The position numbers and the translations under genes were made by a program. Positions 26,901-35,415 of a DNA stretch of 39,168 nucleotides are shown here, piece after piece. Under the pieces are notes generated by a model that saw only the letters and a list, made by a program, of their open reading frames with translations, was not told the DNA's origin and did not search any database. Source of the DNA: an uncultured Prevotella sp. (GTDB lineage: Bacteria > Bacteroidota > Bacteroidia > Bacteroidales > Bacteroidaceae); NCBI GenBank assembly GCA_947167845.1, contig CAMVJQ010000020.1:1-39168 (forward strand). Reading direction: 5' to 3'. How positions within the stretch are numbered: the stretch's first letter is position 1; every line of letters starts with the position of its first letter.

Positions 26901-28564
26901 TTCAGAATGCCCGTCGGGGTATAGAGGCCATCGGAATTATAGAAGGAGAGGCGCCCGTTGCCCCACTTGGTGATCTTCACCGAGCGCTGTACGCCAGGCG
27001 AGTTCAATATCTCATCCAGCAGGTCGCCATCCCAGAAGATACGGTTGTTCAAATCGCCCCAGGCCATGTAATTGTCTCCGTCGCTCTTGATGATCTTATC
27101 GCTTGACAGGCCGATGATACCGGAACTGACGGAACGGCCCTGACCTCCAGGGAAGTCATTGGTGAAATTGCCCGCCAAGGCACGTCCGTCGTCACCGCCG
27201 TCGGCCTTGCGATAATAGAGGTCACCCGTCGTTGCATTCCAGTATGAATTGCCTTGCGATCCTTCCTGGCAAGTGAACTGCTCCAGTCCCCAACGGTATG
27301 GATCCAGATCACCACAGTGCTGCGCATCACCATGGCCTAATCCCGTCGTTGCGAGTCCATAGCCTGTATCATCAATTATCATCGAGCCAAAGACGATCTC
27401 ATCACGGCCATCCATATCCACATCAGCAATGGCAAAGTTATGGAATCCATTGCCAAACCACGGCGAACTGGAGTCATAGCAGTTCCAGCGCCAGCGCTGA
27501 GTCAGTTTGTGAGTGGCCGGATCAACATCGAGTGCGCACATCTTATGACGCGTGTAACAGCCACGCCCCAGGAAGATGCTGGGATGACGCCCGTCCAGAT
27601 ACGGTGCGCCGAAATAATGCTTTGACGAACGATGGCCTGTGTCGCTCGCCCCCCAGACTGCCGCATAGTTACTCTCCCCGGCCTCGAAGCGCGGAAGCGG
27701 GTAGTCCATCGGCTGGTAGTTCTCACTGCCATCCCAGTCAAACGGTTCGCCCGTCGCACCATTTAGATAGAGAAGGTATTCTGCGCCCTGATGCGTATAT
27801 TCATCCCGAGGTGCAAAATAACTCATGTCGCCGACATTGATGGTTTTCCCCGTTGCGGTATGGATGATCATATTGTCAGCACCACGCATCAGCATCTCTG
27901 CCTTGCCGTCCATGTCCCAGTCGTAGCCGATCATGTCCCACTGCTCATCAGGCCCCGCCATCAGATTCGGGCCAAGGTCAATCCACCAGAGACGGGTGCC
28001 GTCTATCTTATAGCACTCATAGAGATTAAAGTCGGTCTTGTTGCTGGCATCAAGTCGATTGCCAGTGTCATTATTTCGCTTAACGATTAATTCACAGATA
28101 CCATCTCCATCAACATCAGCCAGAGTGACGTCATTGAGCGTATAGCCCGGTTCTGAATTGGAATTTCCATTGGTGACGGCATTCCCGATAGTCTTGCCCG
28201 AACGATTGACCACAGGCTGTACTTTCACTTCTTTATATTGTTGTGCCCAGGCCTTCGCTTCAGCCGATTTTGGCTGGGCAACGCCACGTACCACCGCCTC
28301 AACCTGATAGGTGTCGGATGCCGTGCCGCCCGCCACGACAAAGTTGGTTACCTCAAGATTATCGGCTATCTTCGCCCCATTACGATAAAGATTATATCTC
28401 GTATCGTAATATTCAGAGCCAAACTTGCGCCAGGTCACCAGATAACCACCACTATTCATCGGTACTGCCACCAGTCCACGGTCGAGTTTATCCGTCACAC
28501 GCTGGGCAAAGGAGCAGGTAAAAGACATTGCGGCCACGAGAGCCGTCACCAGAAATCTTCTCAT
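23912..28564 (-). CDS. PL11 rhamnogalacturonan lyase fused to autotransporter-type beta repeats and sorting tail
   Basis: The N-terminal ~615 residues after the signal peptide (MRRFLVTALVAAMSFTCSFA) match polysaccharide lyase family 11. That family cleaves the RG-I backbone between rhamnose and galacturonic acid by beta-elimination, using calcium. Typical acidic metal-site loops are DVDGDG (about 150), DWDMDG (215), DVDMDG (381) and 'DILGDWREEL' (567), plus 'GLGHGDAQHCGDLDPYRWG'. From about 690 the protein becomes a long beta-helix-like array with passenger-associated repeats such as 'LVKQGEGTLVLPN', 'TDIWGGTLQFDG', 'IIKNGQGSVTINN' and 'TTINGGKLIVN'. The end ('LLTCEVYTVGGACVGRF', 'LGVQPGAYVVRISNGK') is a type IX-style sorting domain. 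At 1550 residues it is over twice the usual PL11 length. I choose the ATG at 28564 because the -7 box at 28593-28600 leaves too little leader for 28576. Confidence 0.9.
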   Translation of the reverse strand: MRRFLVTALVAAMSFTCSFAQRVTDKLDRGLVAVPMNSGGYLVTWRKFGSEYYDTRYNLYRNGAKIADNLEVTNFVVAGGTASDTYQVEAVVRGVAQPKSAEAKAWAQQYKEVKVQPVVNRSGKTIGNAVTNGNSNSEPGYTLNDVTLADVDGDGICELIVKRNNDTGNRLDASNKTDFNLYECYKIDGTRLWWIDLGPNLMAGPDEQWDMIGYDWDMDGKAEMLMRGADNMIIHTATGKTINVGDMSYFAPRDEYTHQGAEYLLYLNGATGEPFDWDGSENYQPMDYPLPRFEAGESNYAAVWGASDTGHRSSKHYFGAPYLDGRHPSIFLGRGCYTRHKMCALDVDPATHKLTQRWRWNCYDSSSPWFGNGFHNFAIADVDMDGRDEIVFGSMIIDDTGYGLATTGLGHGDAQHCGDLDPYRWGLEQFTCQEGSQGNSYWNATTGDLYYRKADGGDDGRALAGNFTNDFPGGQGRSVSSGIIGLSSDKIIKSDGDNYMAWGDLNNRIFWDGDLLDEILNSPGVQRSVKITKWGNGRLSFYNSDGLYTPTGILNNSSKNNPSAQGDILGDWREELVLRTSDNTALHIYTTNYASNYGIYTLWHDHQYRNGMAWQCVGYNQPPHVSYFLGELEGITMAPPPLMLEGRTEVANGATIQTTDDHLLMSGYENMTATVADGASPYILTVNAPAWVQGTGDPQASAATPKSPARTVVNYTYTLTGGAFSGATRLVKQGEGTLVLPNVVEKHTGNTDIWGGTLQFDGTMESSPVWLNRHTTLISDGGKFLAGLKADYNATIQPGGVDKQGEMTVSTLTLGFGSRVVFDAVCSQGDNALNADKIAVDKLIIETKAWEYGPKYKAPVFQFKVVGDISEGRYELGTVGAIEGKVSDILIEGLSGKRFFLDHQDGRLYLVVEGLRGATSVVWNGTAGNSVWDLAESKNFLNGGEADYAVTGDDIIFDDQAASTIVTVKGAVSPKSITFRNETKAYVLKGDSILGGGAIIKNGQGSVTINNENRTGTTTINGGKLIVNQLANNTGQKYGSLGDVKQQININDGATLSVQGTIITDQPISVDGDATLDVPTGSSLRINQGLKGSAVVNKSGAGSLTTGSGNTYSKLVIKQGTVYASVSGNVDQLPGTVEFQGGTLWGTTDDSNSHATRANFIVPEGKTGTYYGSYRGTNSGKLTGSGTFNVYSGGVRCYWNGDWSEFEGTLVPSTVNRQAKPTYTPTFNFTNSKGIPNATLKLNNDVTVYNNDPANSSTKYNVEIGNVIGTGTLAGTGTYILGVNGSNIVASFSATAPVIKRGDGYMEALKIGSISGGLEVQGGELRFNDTNMTTPYFGTKTMKVSGTGSIVGSGLLASLTMESGTQMTPYLNLDLGGIIVSSPSTIKTNAAVNIKKGAVVNIMIQSTSEYSKLEPKYFTMNGTVKVTLMDGYTPKAGDSFTIWDGGSFSGEPAFDLPQLPAGLYWDTRAVAAKTGVLSITDDSTVGIDGLSASDLLTCEVYTVGGACVGRFEARRSDIRSAVRRLGVQPGAYVVRISNGKTTDSETVIIK

Positions 28565-28592
28565 TCTTAAATGCATTTAGTTATTTCGGGTG

Positions 28593-28600
28593 CAAATTTA
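28593..28600 (-). promoter_or_regulatory. -7 promoter element of the PL11 lyase gene
   Basis: TAAATTTG on the minus strand, followed by CACCC, 28 bp before the chosen ATG. No TTTG lies at the ideal distance upstream. The leader contains AATAACTAAATG, a motif shared in form with other leaders in this locus. Confidence 0.55.
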
Positions 28601-28664
28601 GCACCTTTAGGTTACAACGAACATTGTAATTTGATTTTTTTACCTTTTTTTTTGATTTCAAGGG

Positions 28665-31600
28665 CTATCTTGCATCCTCCAGGAATTCCACTTCGACAAT
28701 ACGCAGTTCGCTCTTCGTCTCTCCCCCGTTCCTGGCCTTGAAGAGATCCAATTCGCCGGCAGCAGGCTCTGCCACCTCGACGATTCCGCCGAAGGCATCC
28801 CTGTCCTTGCCCGCACCCTTCAGCCGGATGGTGACCTCACTGGCTTTCACCTGCTTGGTGGGCTTCAGATGGATGTAGCCAAGGCTGCGCTCGGTCTCAC
28901 CGCTCCAAATGAGTTGCTTACCCGCATATATCTCAAGGGGATAACTGCGGAGACGCCAACCAGTCAGTTTCAGACAGATGTCTGCGATTGTTGCCTTCCT
29001 AGCCAGCCGATAGGTAATCCAGCCCGTTGACAGGCGTCCATCGTTCTTCCACTCAGAGAGTTCGTTATCATCGAAACTATTGAGGGCATGGTCGCTGTCA
29101 TAACCCGCCTTGGCTGAAACGATGCCGACACCACGGGCCTGATCGGTATAGGATGGTGTCAGAGGTGTCTCACCACGATCGAGCCGTCCCTTCAATGACA
29201 ACTGTGGGAGATAAGTATCACTATTCACTGCGCTACTCTTCACTTCTACATAGACAGGTTTCAGGCCTTCTGCGTATGCTGAGAGGTGGATATCACCTGC
29301 ATTTGTCGTTGTACGGACAAGGACACGATTGACACCACACTCCAGAGGGAGGTCGTAAGAGCCTACATAGTTGTCAGAGACATTCTTCGTATTGGCCGCA
29401 TCGAGCAGGCCTTCTTTCCGATCGGAGTCAGGTCGCTGCATCGCCCTGTTGTCACGCGTACCGATACCGCCTATCCAACGGCCTTCGCCCCAGAGTCCGA
29501 AGTGAATCATCCGGTCATCAAGCGGACAGCGACGCCCCATCTTGTCAACCACTTCTACCTGACAGAGCACCATATCTGCTCCGTCAGCCTTCGTGCCAAG
29601 GGGATTTTCAATAGCCGTCAATCGTAATTGATAAGGTTCGCCGACGGTTTCCACCTTGTATCGGCTCCCATCCGAAGCAACGGCCTCAAGAGTGCCGGCC
29701 TCATAAGGGACATCGTCGAATGTGAAGAGGTAGCGATACGCCTGCCGTCCCTTACCGAGTGAACGACCATTCAGAAACAATTCGACCTCATCGGCCGTTG
29801 ACACGACATAGACAGGCTTCACCGTTCCCTGCCTGTAGTTCCAGTGTCCGATGATGTAGGTCCGGGGCATCTCATCATCCACCCAACCGCTCCACATCAC
29901 CTGATGGGCATAGAAGGCATCTTTCGGAATACGCATGGCATCGGTGACGCCGCTCATACGGAAATTGGACTCACCGCGATGGTGGGTGTTGGTATCAGAG
30001 AAGACAATCTTCACGCCTCCCGACGACACACGGGTACCCGTGCCAGGGCGCTCCAACCAATAATCGTACCAACGGCGAACCATCTCCACAGCGAACTGGT
30101 CCATATTATGATTGTAGTCCTGGGCAGGCTTTCCCCGGTAGAGCGGCCCGTCACCCTCTTTATGATAAGGATAGGAATAGTTGTCCCAATATTTGCGCAG
30201 ACCTTCATCACGGCAGTATTCCATCGCCCACATGGGGTGTTTCTTCGACTTGTTGATGTAGAGCATCTCGCCGCCATACTCTGCCTCGTCGATGTCGAGC
30301 ATCTCACGCGAGCCGACAGCCCGACCGCCATGAGGATCATACGCATCACGGATAGCCTTCATCTCCAGCATGTGCTCGCGACTGATACTCTCATTGCCAC
30401 TCTCGTAGAAGAGAATCGAGGGATTGTTGCGGTTGTAGATGATGGCATCGCGCATGAGCGCCTTGCGCTGCTCCCAACGGGGGCCTGTCACGTCCTTCTC
30501 CGCATCGCCAGCAGGCATGGCCTGAATCAGGCCCACACGGTCGCACGACTCGATGTCCTGTTTCCAAGGAGTGACGTGCATCCATCGCACAAGATTACCG
30601 CCTGACTCGACCATTAACGCATTAGAATAGTCGCTAAGCCAGGCCGGCACGCTCAGCCCCACCCCAGGCCACTCATTCGACGTGCGCTGGGCATAGCCGT
30701 GCACCATCAGGCAGCGGTCGTTCAACCATATTTTCCCATCACCGAAATTCGTCTTTCGGAAGCCTGTACGTGTCACAACATCATCTATTTTCGAACCGTC
30801 ATCAGCCTTCAGCAAGGTCTTTACGGTATAGAGGTAGCCATAGCCCCACGACCAGAAATGCAACCCGTCTACCTGCTGCCGGATGCTGACCGACCGCGTC
30901 TCACCAGGCTTTATCGTGATGCGTTCACCATTGAAGTGAGCCACCTCCTTACCGTCAGCATCAAGCACCTTGGCAAAAAATGTAAAGGAACGCTCCTGCG
31001 TATCTTCATTCTTAACCTGCGACTCTGCATGTATCACTGCCCGATGATTAGCGATGTCAAAATCGGTGGCGTAAATATAAGTGCCCGTTGTTCCAAGATT
31101 TGAATAGAGGGGCAGTGTCTGATAGAGTTTGTCGGTCACATGCAGCCAGACATTCTTGGGAATACCCCCATAGTTGGCATTGAAGTTACGGTCATTCCAC
31201 TGGTAACGGCTGTCGTATTCACGAGAGCGATAGGTCCAACTGTTGTCACAACGGACGGCCAGTACATTCTCACCTGTTTTAATATAAGGAGTCAAGTCGA
31301 AGCCACAAGCCATGACACCATTCTCACTATAGCCGAGATGATGACCGTTTAAATAGAAATCAGCGCCCTGACGCACACCTTCAAACTCAATGAACACCTT
31401 ACCGTCTTTCACTTTCTCTTCCACATCAAACACTTTCCTGTACCAGACGATGGTGTCGGTCAGGTCGACAATATCCTTGCGGAAAGCCTCATCGCCATTG
31501 AAGGCGTATGGCAAGGTCACCTGCAGCCAACGGCTATCATCGAATTCAGCCTCAGGCGCATCCTTGAAGTCACCAATGGCCAACCGCCATTCACCGTTGA

Positions 31601-31688
31601 AATTCAGTTTCCTGCGTTCGACGGCATTACCAGGAACACACAAGAATAGAAATACAATAATTTGAAAAGTCAGTTCTAGCAGTCGCAT
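28665..31688 (-). CDS. GH2-family beta-glycosidase (probable beta-galactosidase) with DUF4982 and discoidin-like tail
   Basis: About 1007 residues from the ATG at 31688. The longer reading to 31760 would start upstream of the -7 box (31716-31723), so I reject it. There is a signal peptide near 'FQIIVFLFLCVPGNA'. The N-terminal GH2 sugar-binding domain covers about 25-190 ('LNFNGEWRLAIGDF', 'VWYRKVFDVEE', 'GVRQGADFYLNGHHLGYSE'), then an immunoglobulin-like domain and the TIM barrel. The acid/base is probably Glu433 in 'NPSILFYESGNES'; the nucleophile may be Glu490 in 'HPMWAMEYC'. A DUF4982-like domain follows ('VSTADEVELFLNGRSLGK', about 630). The C-terminal ~130 residues look like a discoidin/F5-8C binding domain ('HALNSFDDNELSEW'). 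It probably removes beta-galactosyl or similar side-chain sugars from RG-I fragments; exact specificity is unknown. Confidence 0.88.
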   Translation of the reverse strand: MRLLELTFQIIVFLFLCVPGNAVERRKLNFNGEWRLAIGDFKDAPEAEFDDSRWLQVTLPYAFNGDEAFRKDIVDLTDTIVWYRKVFDVEEKVKDGKVFIEFEGVRQGADFYLNGHHLGYSENGVMACGFDLTPYIKTGENVLAVRCDNSWTYRSREYDSRYQWNDRNFNANYGGIPKNVWLHVTDKLYQTLPLYSNLGTTGTYIYATDFDIANHRAVIHAESQVKNEDTQERSFTFFAKVLDADGKEVAHFNGERITIKPGETRSVSIRQQVDGLHFWSWGYGYLYTVKTLLKADDGSKIDDVVTRTGFRKTNFGDGKIWLNDRCLMVHGYAQRTSNEWPGVGLSVPAWLSDYSNALMVESGGNLVRWMHVTPWKQDIESCDRVGLIQAMPAGDAEKDVTGPRWEQRKALMRDAIIYNRNNPSILFYESGNESISREHMLEMKAIRDAYDPHGGRAVGSREMLDIDEAEYGGEMLYINKSKKHPMWAMEYCRDEGLRKYWDNYSYPYHKEGDGPLYRGKPAQDYNHNMDQFAVEMVRRWYDYWLERPGTGTRVSSGGVKIVFSDTNTHHRGESNFRMSGVTDAMRIPKDAFYAHQVMWSGWVDDEMPRTYIIGHWNYRQGTVKPVYVVSTADEVELFLNGRSLGKGRQAYRYLFTFDDVPYEAGTLEAVASDGSRYKVETVGEPYQLRLTAIENPLGTKADGADMVLCQVEVVDKMGRRCPLDDRMIHFGLWGEGRWIGGIGTRDNRAMQRPDSDRKEGLLDAANTKNVSDNYVGSYDLPLECGVNRVLVRTTTNAGDIHLSAYAEGLKPVYVEVKSSAVNSDTYLPQLSLKGRLDRGETPLTPSYTDQARGVGIVSAKAGYDSDHALNSFDDNELSEWKNDGRLSTGWITYRLARKATIADICLKLTGWRLRSYPLEIYAGKQLIWSGETERSLGYIHLKPTKQVKASEVTIRLKGAGKDRDAFGGIVEVAEPAAGELDLFKARNGGETKSELRIVEVEFLEDAR

Positions 31689-31715
31689 AATATCATTTAG
31701 TTTGTTTCTACGCTG

Positions 31716-31723
31716 CAAAGTTA
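31716..31723 (-). promoter_or_regulatory. -7 element of the minus-strand GH2 gene (divergent promoter region)
   Basis: TAACTTTG on the minus strand, 27 bp before the chosen ATG at 31688. The spacing -33 box is poor. The leader contains AACAAACTAAA (31696-31706), identical to 11 nt in the leader of the divergent plus-strand operon. Confidence 0.55.
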
Positions 31724-31808
31724 GTATTTTCTTGTCAGGAACAGGACAGAAATCGTTCAAAATGTGTAAATTTCATTTAATTCTACACGAAGTATCAACT
31801 ATTTTTTG

Positions 31809-31816
31809 TATTTTTG
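31809..31816 (+). promoter_or_regulatory. -7 element of the GH105-GH2 operon
   Basis: TATTTTTG on the plus strand followed by CACC, 30 bp before the ATG at 31847. No good -33 box at 20 bp. The leader carries AACAAACTAAA (31825-31835). The 85 bp between the divergent -7 boxes is the likely regulator-binding region. Confidence 0.6.
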
Positions 31817-31846
31817 CACCAAAGAACAAACTAAAACTACAAAACA

Positions 31847-33001
31847 ATGAAGAAAACAGTTCTCACTCTACTTGCTTTGATGACAATGAGCCTGTCATTC
31901 GCCCAAAGCAACCAAGCCGACCAGGTGCTGAAGACCCTGCGTCTGGCCAATGATTATTTTATGGCCAAGTATGCTGACCCAACCCTGCCCACCAATGTCA
32001 AGCGCGTACGTCCATCATCCCTATGGACCCGTGCCGTGTACTATGAAGGCCTGATGGCCCTCTATGAGATCGACAAGGATGCCCGCTACATCGACTACAC
32101 TGACCGTTGGGGCTCATTCCACAAATGGACCCCCCGTAATGGCGTGAAGACCAACGATGCCGACGACCAGTGCTGCGGCCAGACCTACGTGGACCGCTAC
32201 GTACAGAGTGGAGGCGAGGAGAAGATCAACCCCATCATCGAGAACCTCAACAACCAGATGCAGACTCCAAACACGCAAAAGCCCGAAGCCGAGGGCTCTC
32301 TCTACGGCTGGTGGACATGGATCGATGCCATCCAGATGGCGATGCCGCTCTATATGCAGGTATATAAACTGACTGGCGACCGCAAATATGCCGACCACGC
32401 CATGAAGATGTACCGCTGGAGCCGCAACACACTCGCAGGAGGTCTCTTCAATGTGAAAGAAGGCCTATGGTGGAGAGACAAGGACTATGTGGCCCCCTAC
32501 CAGACACCCGACGGCAAGAACTGCTACTGGAGCCGTGGCAACGGCTGGGTGTATGCCGCCCTTGTGCGCTGTATGAACCAACTCTCTCCGAAAGACAAGT
32601 ATTATAAGGAACTGAAGAAAGACTTCCTGCTGATGAGCAAGGCCATCAAGGACTGCCAGCGCCCAGAGGACGGCCTGTGGAATCCAAGCATGGTGAGTTA
32701 TGCCGACTATGGCGGCAAGGAACTGACGGGCACCGCCCTCTTCCTCTACGGAATGGCATGGGGCATACAGAAAGGCTTCCTCAAGTCGGCAGAATACAAG
32801 CCGGCCTGCGACCGTGCCTGGGAGGCGATGGTCAAGGACTGCGTCCATCCCGACGGATTCCTCGGCTGGGTACAGGGAACCGGCAAGGATCCCGCTGCAG
32901 GGCAACCGCTCTCCTACACCAAAGTGCCCGACTTCGAGGACTACGGCACTGGTTGCTTCCTGCTCGGTGGTGTTGAATACTATAAGTTAGTGAAACAATA
33001 A
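31847..33001 (+). CDS. GH105 unsaturated rhamnogalacturonyl hydrolase
   Basis: A 384-residue enzyme with signal peptide (MKKTVLTLLALMTMSLSFA), normal length for family GH105 (YteR type). These enzymes hydrate and release the 4,5-unsaturated galacturonic acid left at the non-reducing end by rhamnogalacturonan lyases. Conserved features are 'LWTRAVYYEGLMALY' (59-73), 'DADDQCCGQTYVDRY' (104-118), and 'GWWTWIDAIQMAMP' (154-167), where Asp160 matches the catalytic aspartate of the family. 'CYWSRGNGWVYAALVR' (226-241) and 'PEDGLWNPSM' follow. It is the first gene of a two-gene plus-strand operon, 15 bp ahead of a GH2 gene, with promoter at 31809-31816. It acts directly downstream of the PL11 lyase in the inferred pathway, probably in the periplasm. 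Confidence 0.93.
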   Translation: MKKTVLTLLALMTMSLSFAQSNQADQVLKTLRLANDYFMAKYADPTLPTNVKRVRPSSLWTRAVYYEGLMALYEIDKDARYIDYTDRWGSFHKWTPRNGVKTNDADDQCCGQTYVDRYVQSGGEEKINPIIENLNNQMQTPNTQKPEAEGSLYGWWTWIDAIQMAMPLYMQVYKLTGDRKYADHAMKMYRWSRNTLAGGLFNVKEGLWWRDKDYVAPYQTPDGKNCYWSRGNGWVYAALVRCMNQLSPKDKYYKELKKDFLLMSKAIKDCQRPEDGLWNPSMVSYADYGGKELTGTALFLYGMAWGIQKGFLKSAEYKPACDRAWEAMVKDCVHPDGFLGWVQGTGKDPAAGQPLSYTKVPDFEDYGTGCFLLGGVEYYKLVKQ

Positions 33002-33016
33002 GTTTTTTGCAAGACA

Positions 33017-35377
33017 ATGAAGAGACTTTTATTATTCCTATTCTCAATGTCATCACTGGCTGTCTCAGCACAGCGCACTGAAGAGTGTCTGAACTTCGGA
33101 TGGGAATTCCGCCTGAACAACGAAGGCGAATGGCGTAAAGTCGACCTGCCCCACGACTTCCAGATAGAGCAGCCCTGGGTAGAACCCGCTGCGGATGAGA
33201 AGCCAGACAACACCGACGCGGCGGCCAACATCAAGAGCCGCCTCTCCAGCCGAGGATTCAAGGAGATGGGCAAGGGCTACTACCGTTATCGCCTGACCCC
33301 ATCAGCCGACTTGAAGGGCAAGCGCATCCTGATAGACTTCGGCGGCATCATGTACACTGCTGATGTCTGTCTCAACGGGGAGCGCGTCGGCGGCACCGAC
33401 TACGGTTACGTGGGATTCGAGATAGATGTCACAGACAAACTGAAGATTGGTGAGGGCAATCTCATTGAAGTCATCGCCGACACCCGTGAGCCAGGCAACT
33501 CCCGCTGGTACACCGGCGGAGGCCTGTTTCGGGGGGTCTCACTCATAACGACACCGAAGGACCGCTTCTTCAACCGTCATCCGCTCTACATCACCACGCG
33601 TGACAACAAGTTTGTCAGCATCTCCGCAGAGTTCACCAACCGCACCAAGGACAAGGCAACCCGCATCAACGTGCAGATACTGGATTCCGAAGGCCGGGAG
33701 GTGTATAACAAGACGGCAGAGATTGCCCGCCACCGCATGACCCGCCACCAGGAAGAGCGTATCGCCACAGATATAGAAATTCCCAACCCACAGATCTGGG
33801 ACATTGACTCACCTTATTTATATATAGTAAAGGCCCAACTGCTGCGTGACGACGGCAGCGTGGCCGACGAGACCAGCGACCACTTCGGCATCCGCACGGT
33901 GGAGTTCGGTCCGTCGTTCGGTATGAAACTCAACGGCAGGAAGGTGCTGCTGAAGGGCTATGCCAACCACCACACACTGGGAGCCCTCGGTGCTGCCGCC
34001 TATCCCAAAGCCATTGAAAAGCGCATCAGACTGATGAAGCAATTCGGCATGAATCATATCCGTACCTCACACAATCCATACAGCCGGGAGTTCATCACCC
34101 TGTGCGACAAATACGGCATCCTGCTCGTAGATGAACTCTATGACAAGTGGACCCGTCAGCATACAGGCGGCAAGGTGCCCTTTGAGCAGCACTGGCAATA
34201 TGACGTGCCCGAGTGGGTGAAGCGAGACCGCAACTCACCCTCCGTCATCCTTTGGAGTCTCGGCAATGAATTGCAACAGGATCCCAACCAGCCGTTCAAC
34301 GACTTCGGTGTCACAATGTACAAACTCCAGAAAACCCTGCTCCAGCGTTATGACTCCACGCGCCTGGTCACCGTGGCCATGCATCCCCGCTATCGCAACT
34401 GGCAGACCGACTCCCTGCCCCACGACCTGGCGATGATCACCGACATCCAGGCTTACAACTACCGCTATATGTACTTCCCCGGCGATGCCCGCCGCTTCCC
34501 CTGGATGAAGTTCTACCAGAGCGAGGCCTCCATATCCGCCATGGGGCCGAACTTCTTTGAGATGAACCTCGACAAGGTCATCGGACTGGCCTACTGGGGA
34601 GCCATCGACTATCTGGGCGAGAGCCAGGGATGGCCGGCCAAGGGCTGGAGCCAGGGCGTATTCGACATCTCACTGGAGCCCAAGCCGAAGGCCTACTTCA
34701 TGAAAAGTTTCTTCAAGCCAGAAGAGCCCGTCGTCCATATAGCCGTCATCGACTCAAAGAACGATGTCATGTGGAACGGCGTGCAGACGGGAAACGACGG
34801 CATGAGCGACCACTGGAACCGTAAACCAGGCTCTGAACTGAACCTCGTCACCTATACCAATGCCGACGAGGTGGAACTGCTGCTCAACGGCAAGAGTCTG
34901 GGGCGAAAGCAGAATACGACAGACCCGAAACTACGCAACCAGATCAGATGGAACGGCATAAAGTATGCTGACGGCAAATTGGAGGCTGTAGCCTACCGGA
35001 ACGGGAAAGCAGTAGCCCGACATAAAATAGAAACTACAGGTAAGGCTGCCAAACTCATCGCCACACCTGAGGATGAGACTTGGATGGCCGACGGTTCCGA
35101 CCTGATGCACATCCGGATACAGGCAGTCGACTCGAAGGGTCGCCGCGTGCCGATGGCACAGGATGAAGTCCACTTCAGCGTCGAAGGCGATGCAAGCATC
35201 GTAGCCGTCACCAATGGCGACATCAACAGCGAGGAACTGAACGTACAGGATCATCGCCGACTCTATAATGGCTCTGCCATGGTGATTCTCAGGGCAGGCC
35301 GCACGCCTTCCAAGATCTCGCTAAAGACCAGTTCCCAGGCATTCAAGTCGATTACGACCAAGTTGGAAACCAGATAA
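33017..35377 (+). CDS. GH2-family beta-galactosidase-like enzyme with DUF4982
   Basis: A 786-residue secreted or periplasmic enzyme with signal peptide MKRLLLFLFSMSSLAVSAQ. The order is: N-terminal GH2 sugar-binding domain (about 25-175, 'VDLPHDFQIEQPW', 'GKGYYRYRL', 'YTGGGLFRGV'), immunoglobulin-like domain (about 180-295), TIM barrel (about 300-560), DUF4982-like domain ('TYTNADEVELLLNGKSLGRK') and a C-terminal beta domain ('IRIQAVDSKGRRVPMAQDEV'). The acid/base Glu418 sits in 'SPSVILWSLGNEL', the nucleophile Glu503 in 'KFYQSEAS', and 'IRTSHNPYS' (348-356) is the usual barrel strand. All three are canonical, unlike the divergent GH2 enzyme at 28665-31688. It probably removes beta-galactose from RG-I oligosaccharides; beta-glucuronidase or arabinopyranosidase activity cannot be excluded. 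A strong terminator follows. Confidence 0.92.
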   Translation: MKRLLLFLFSMSSLAVSAQRTEECLNFGWEFRLNNEGEWRKVDLPHDFQIEQPWVEPAADEKPDNTDAAANIKSRLSSRGFKEMGKGYYRYRLTPSADLKGKRILIDFGGIMYTADVCLNGERVGGTDYGYVGFEIDVTDKLKIGEGNLIEVIADTREPGNSRWYTGGGLFRGVSLITTPKDRFFNRHPLYITTRDNKFVSISAEFTNRTKDKATRINVQILDSEGREVYNKTAEIARHRMTRHQEERIATDIEIPNPQIWDIDSPYLYIVKAQLLRDDGSVADETSDHFGIRTVEFGPSFGMKLNGRKVLLKGYANHHTLGALGAAAYPKAIEKRIRLMKQFGMNHIRTSHNPYSREFITLCDKYGILLVDELYDKWTRQHTGGKVPFEQHWQYDVPEWVKRDRNSPSVILWSLGNELQQDPNQPFNDFGVTMYKLQKTLLQRYDSTRLVTVAMHPRYRNWQTDSLPHDLAMITDIQAYNYRYMYFPGDARRFPWMKFYQSEASISAMGPNFFEMNLDKVIGLAYWGAIDYLGESQGWPAKGWSQGVFDISLEPKPKAYFMKSFFKPEEPVVHIAVIDSKNDVMWNGVQTGNDGMSDHWNRKPGSELNLVTYTNADEVELLLNGKSLGRKQNTTDPKLRNQIRWNGIKYADGKLEAVAYRNGKAVARHKIETTGKAAKLIATPEDETWMADGSDLMHIRIQAVDSKGRRVPMAQDEVHFSVEGDASIVAVTNGDINSEELNVQDHRRLYNGSAMVILRAGRTPSKISLKTSSQAFKSITTKLETR

Positions 35378-35384
35378 TATCAAG

Positions 35385-35415
35385 AGAAGGCAACCTCATC
35401 GGTTGCCTTCTTTTT
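35385..35415 (+). terminator. Rho-independent terminator of the GH105-GH2 operon
   Basis: Perfect 11-bp stem AGAAGGCAACC/GGTTGCCTTCT (35385-35395, 35401-35411) with a 5-nt loop, then a T-run to 35415. It starts 8 bp after the stop. Confidence 0.92.

Noticed and set aside
31689..31760. Longer start of the minus-strand GH2 gene at 31760
   Set aside because: It would add 24 residues before a normal signal peptide and would begin upstream of the -7 box at 31716-31723.
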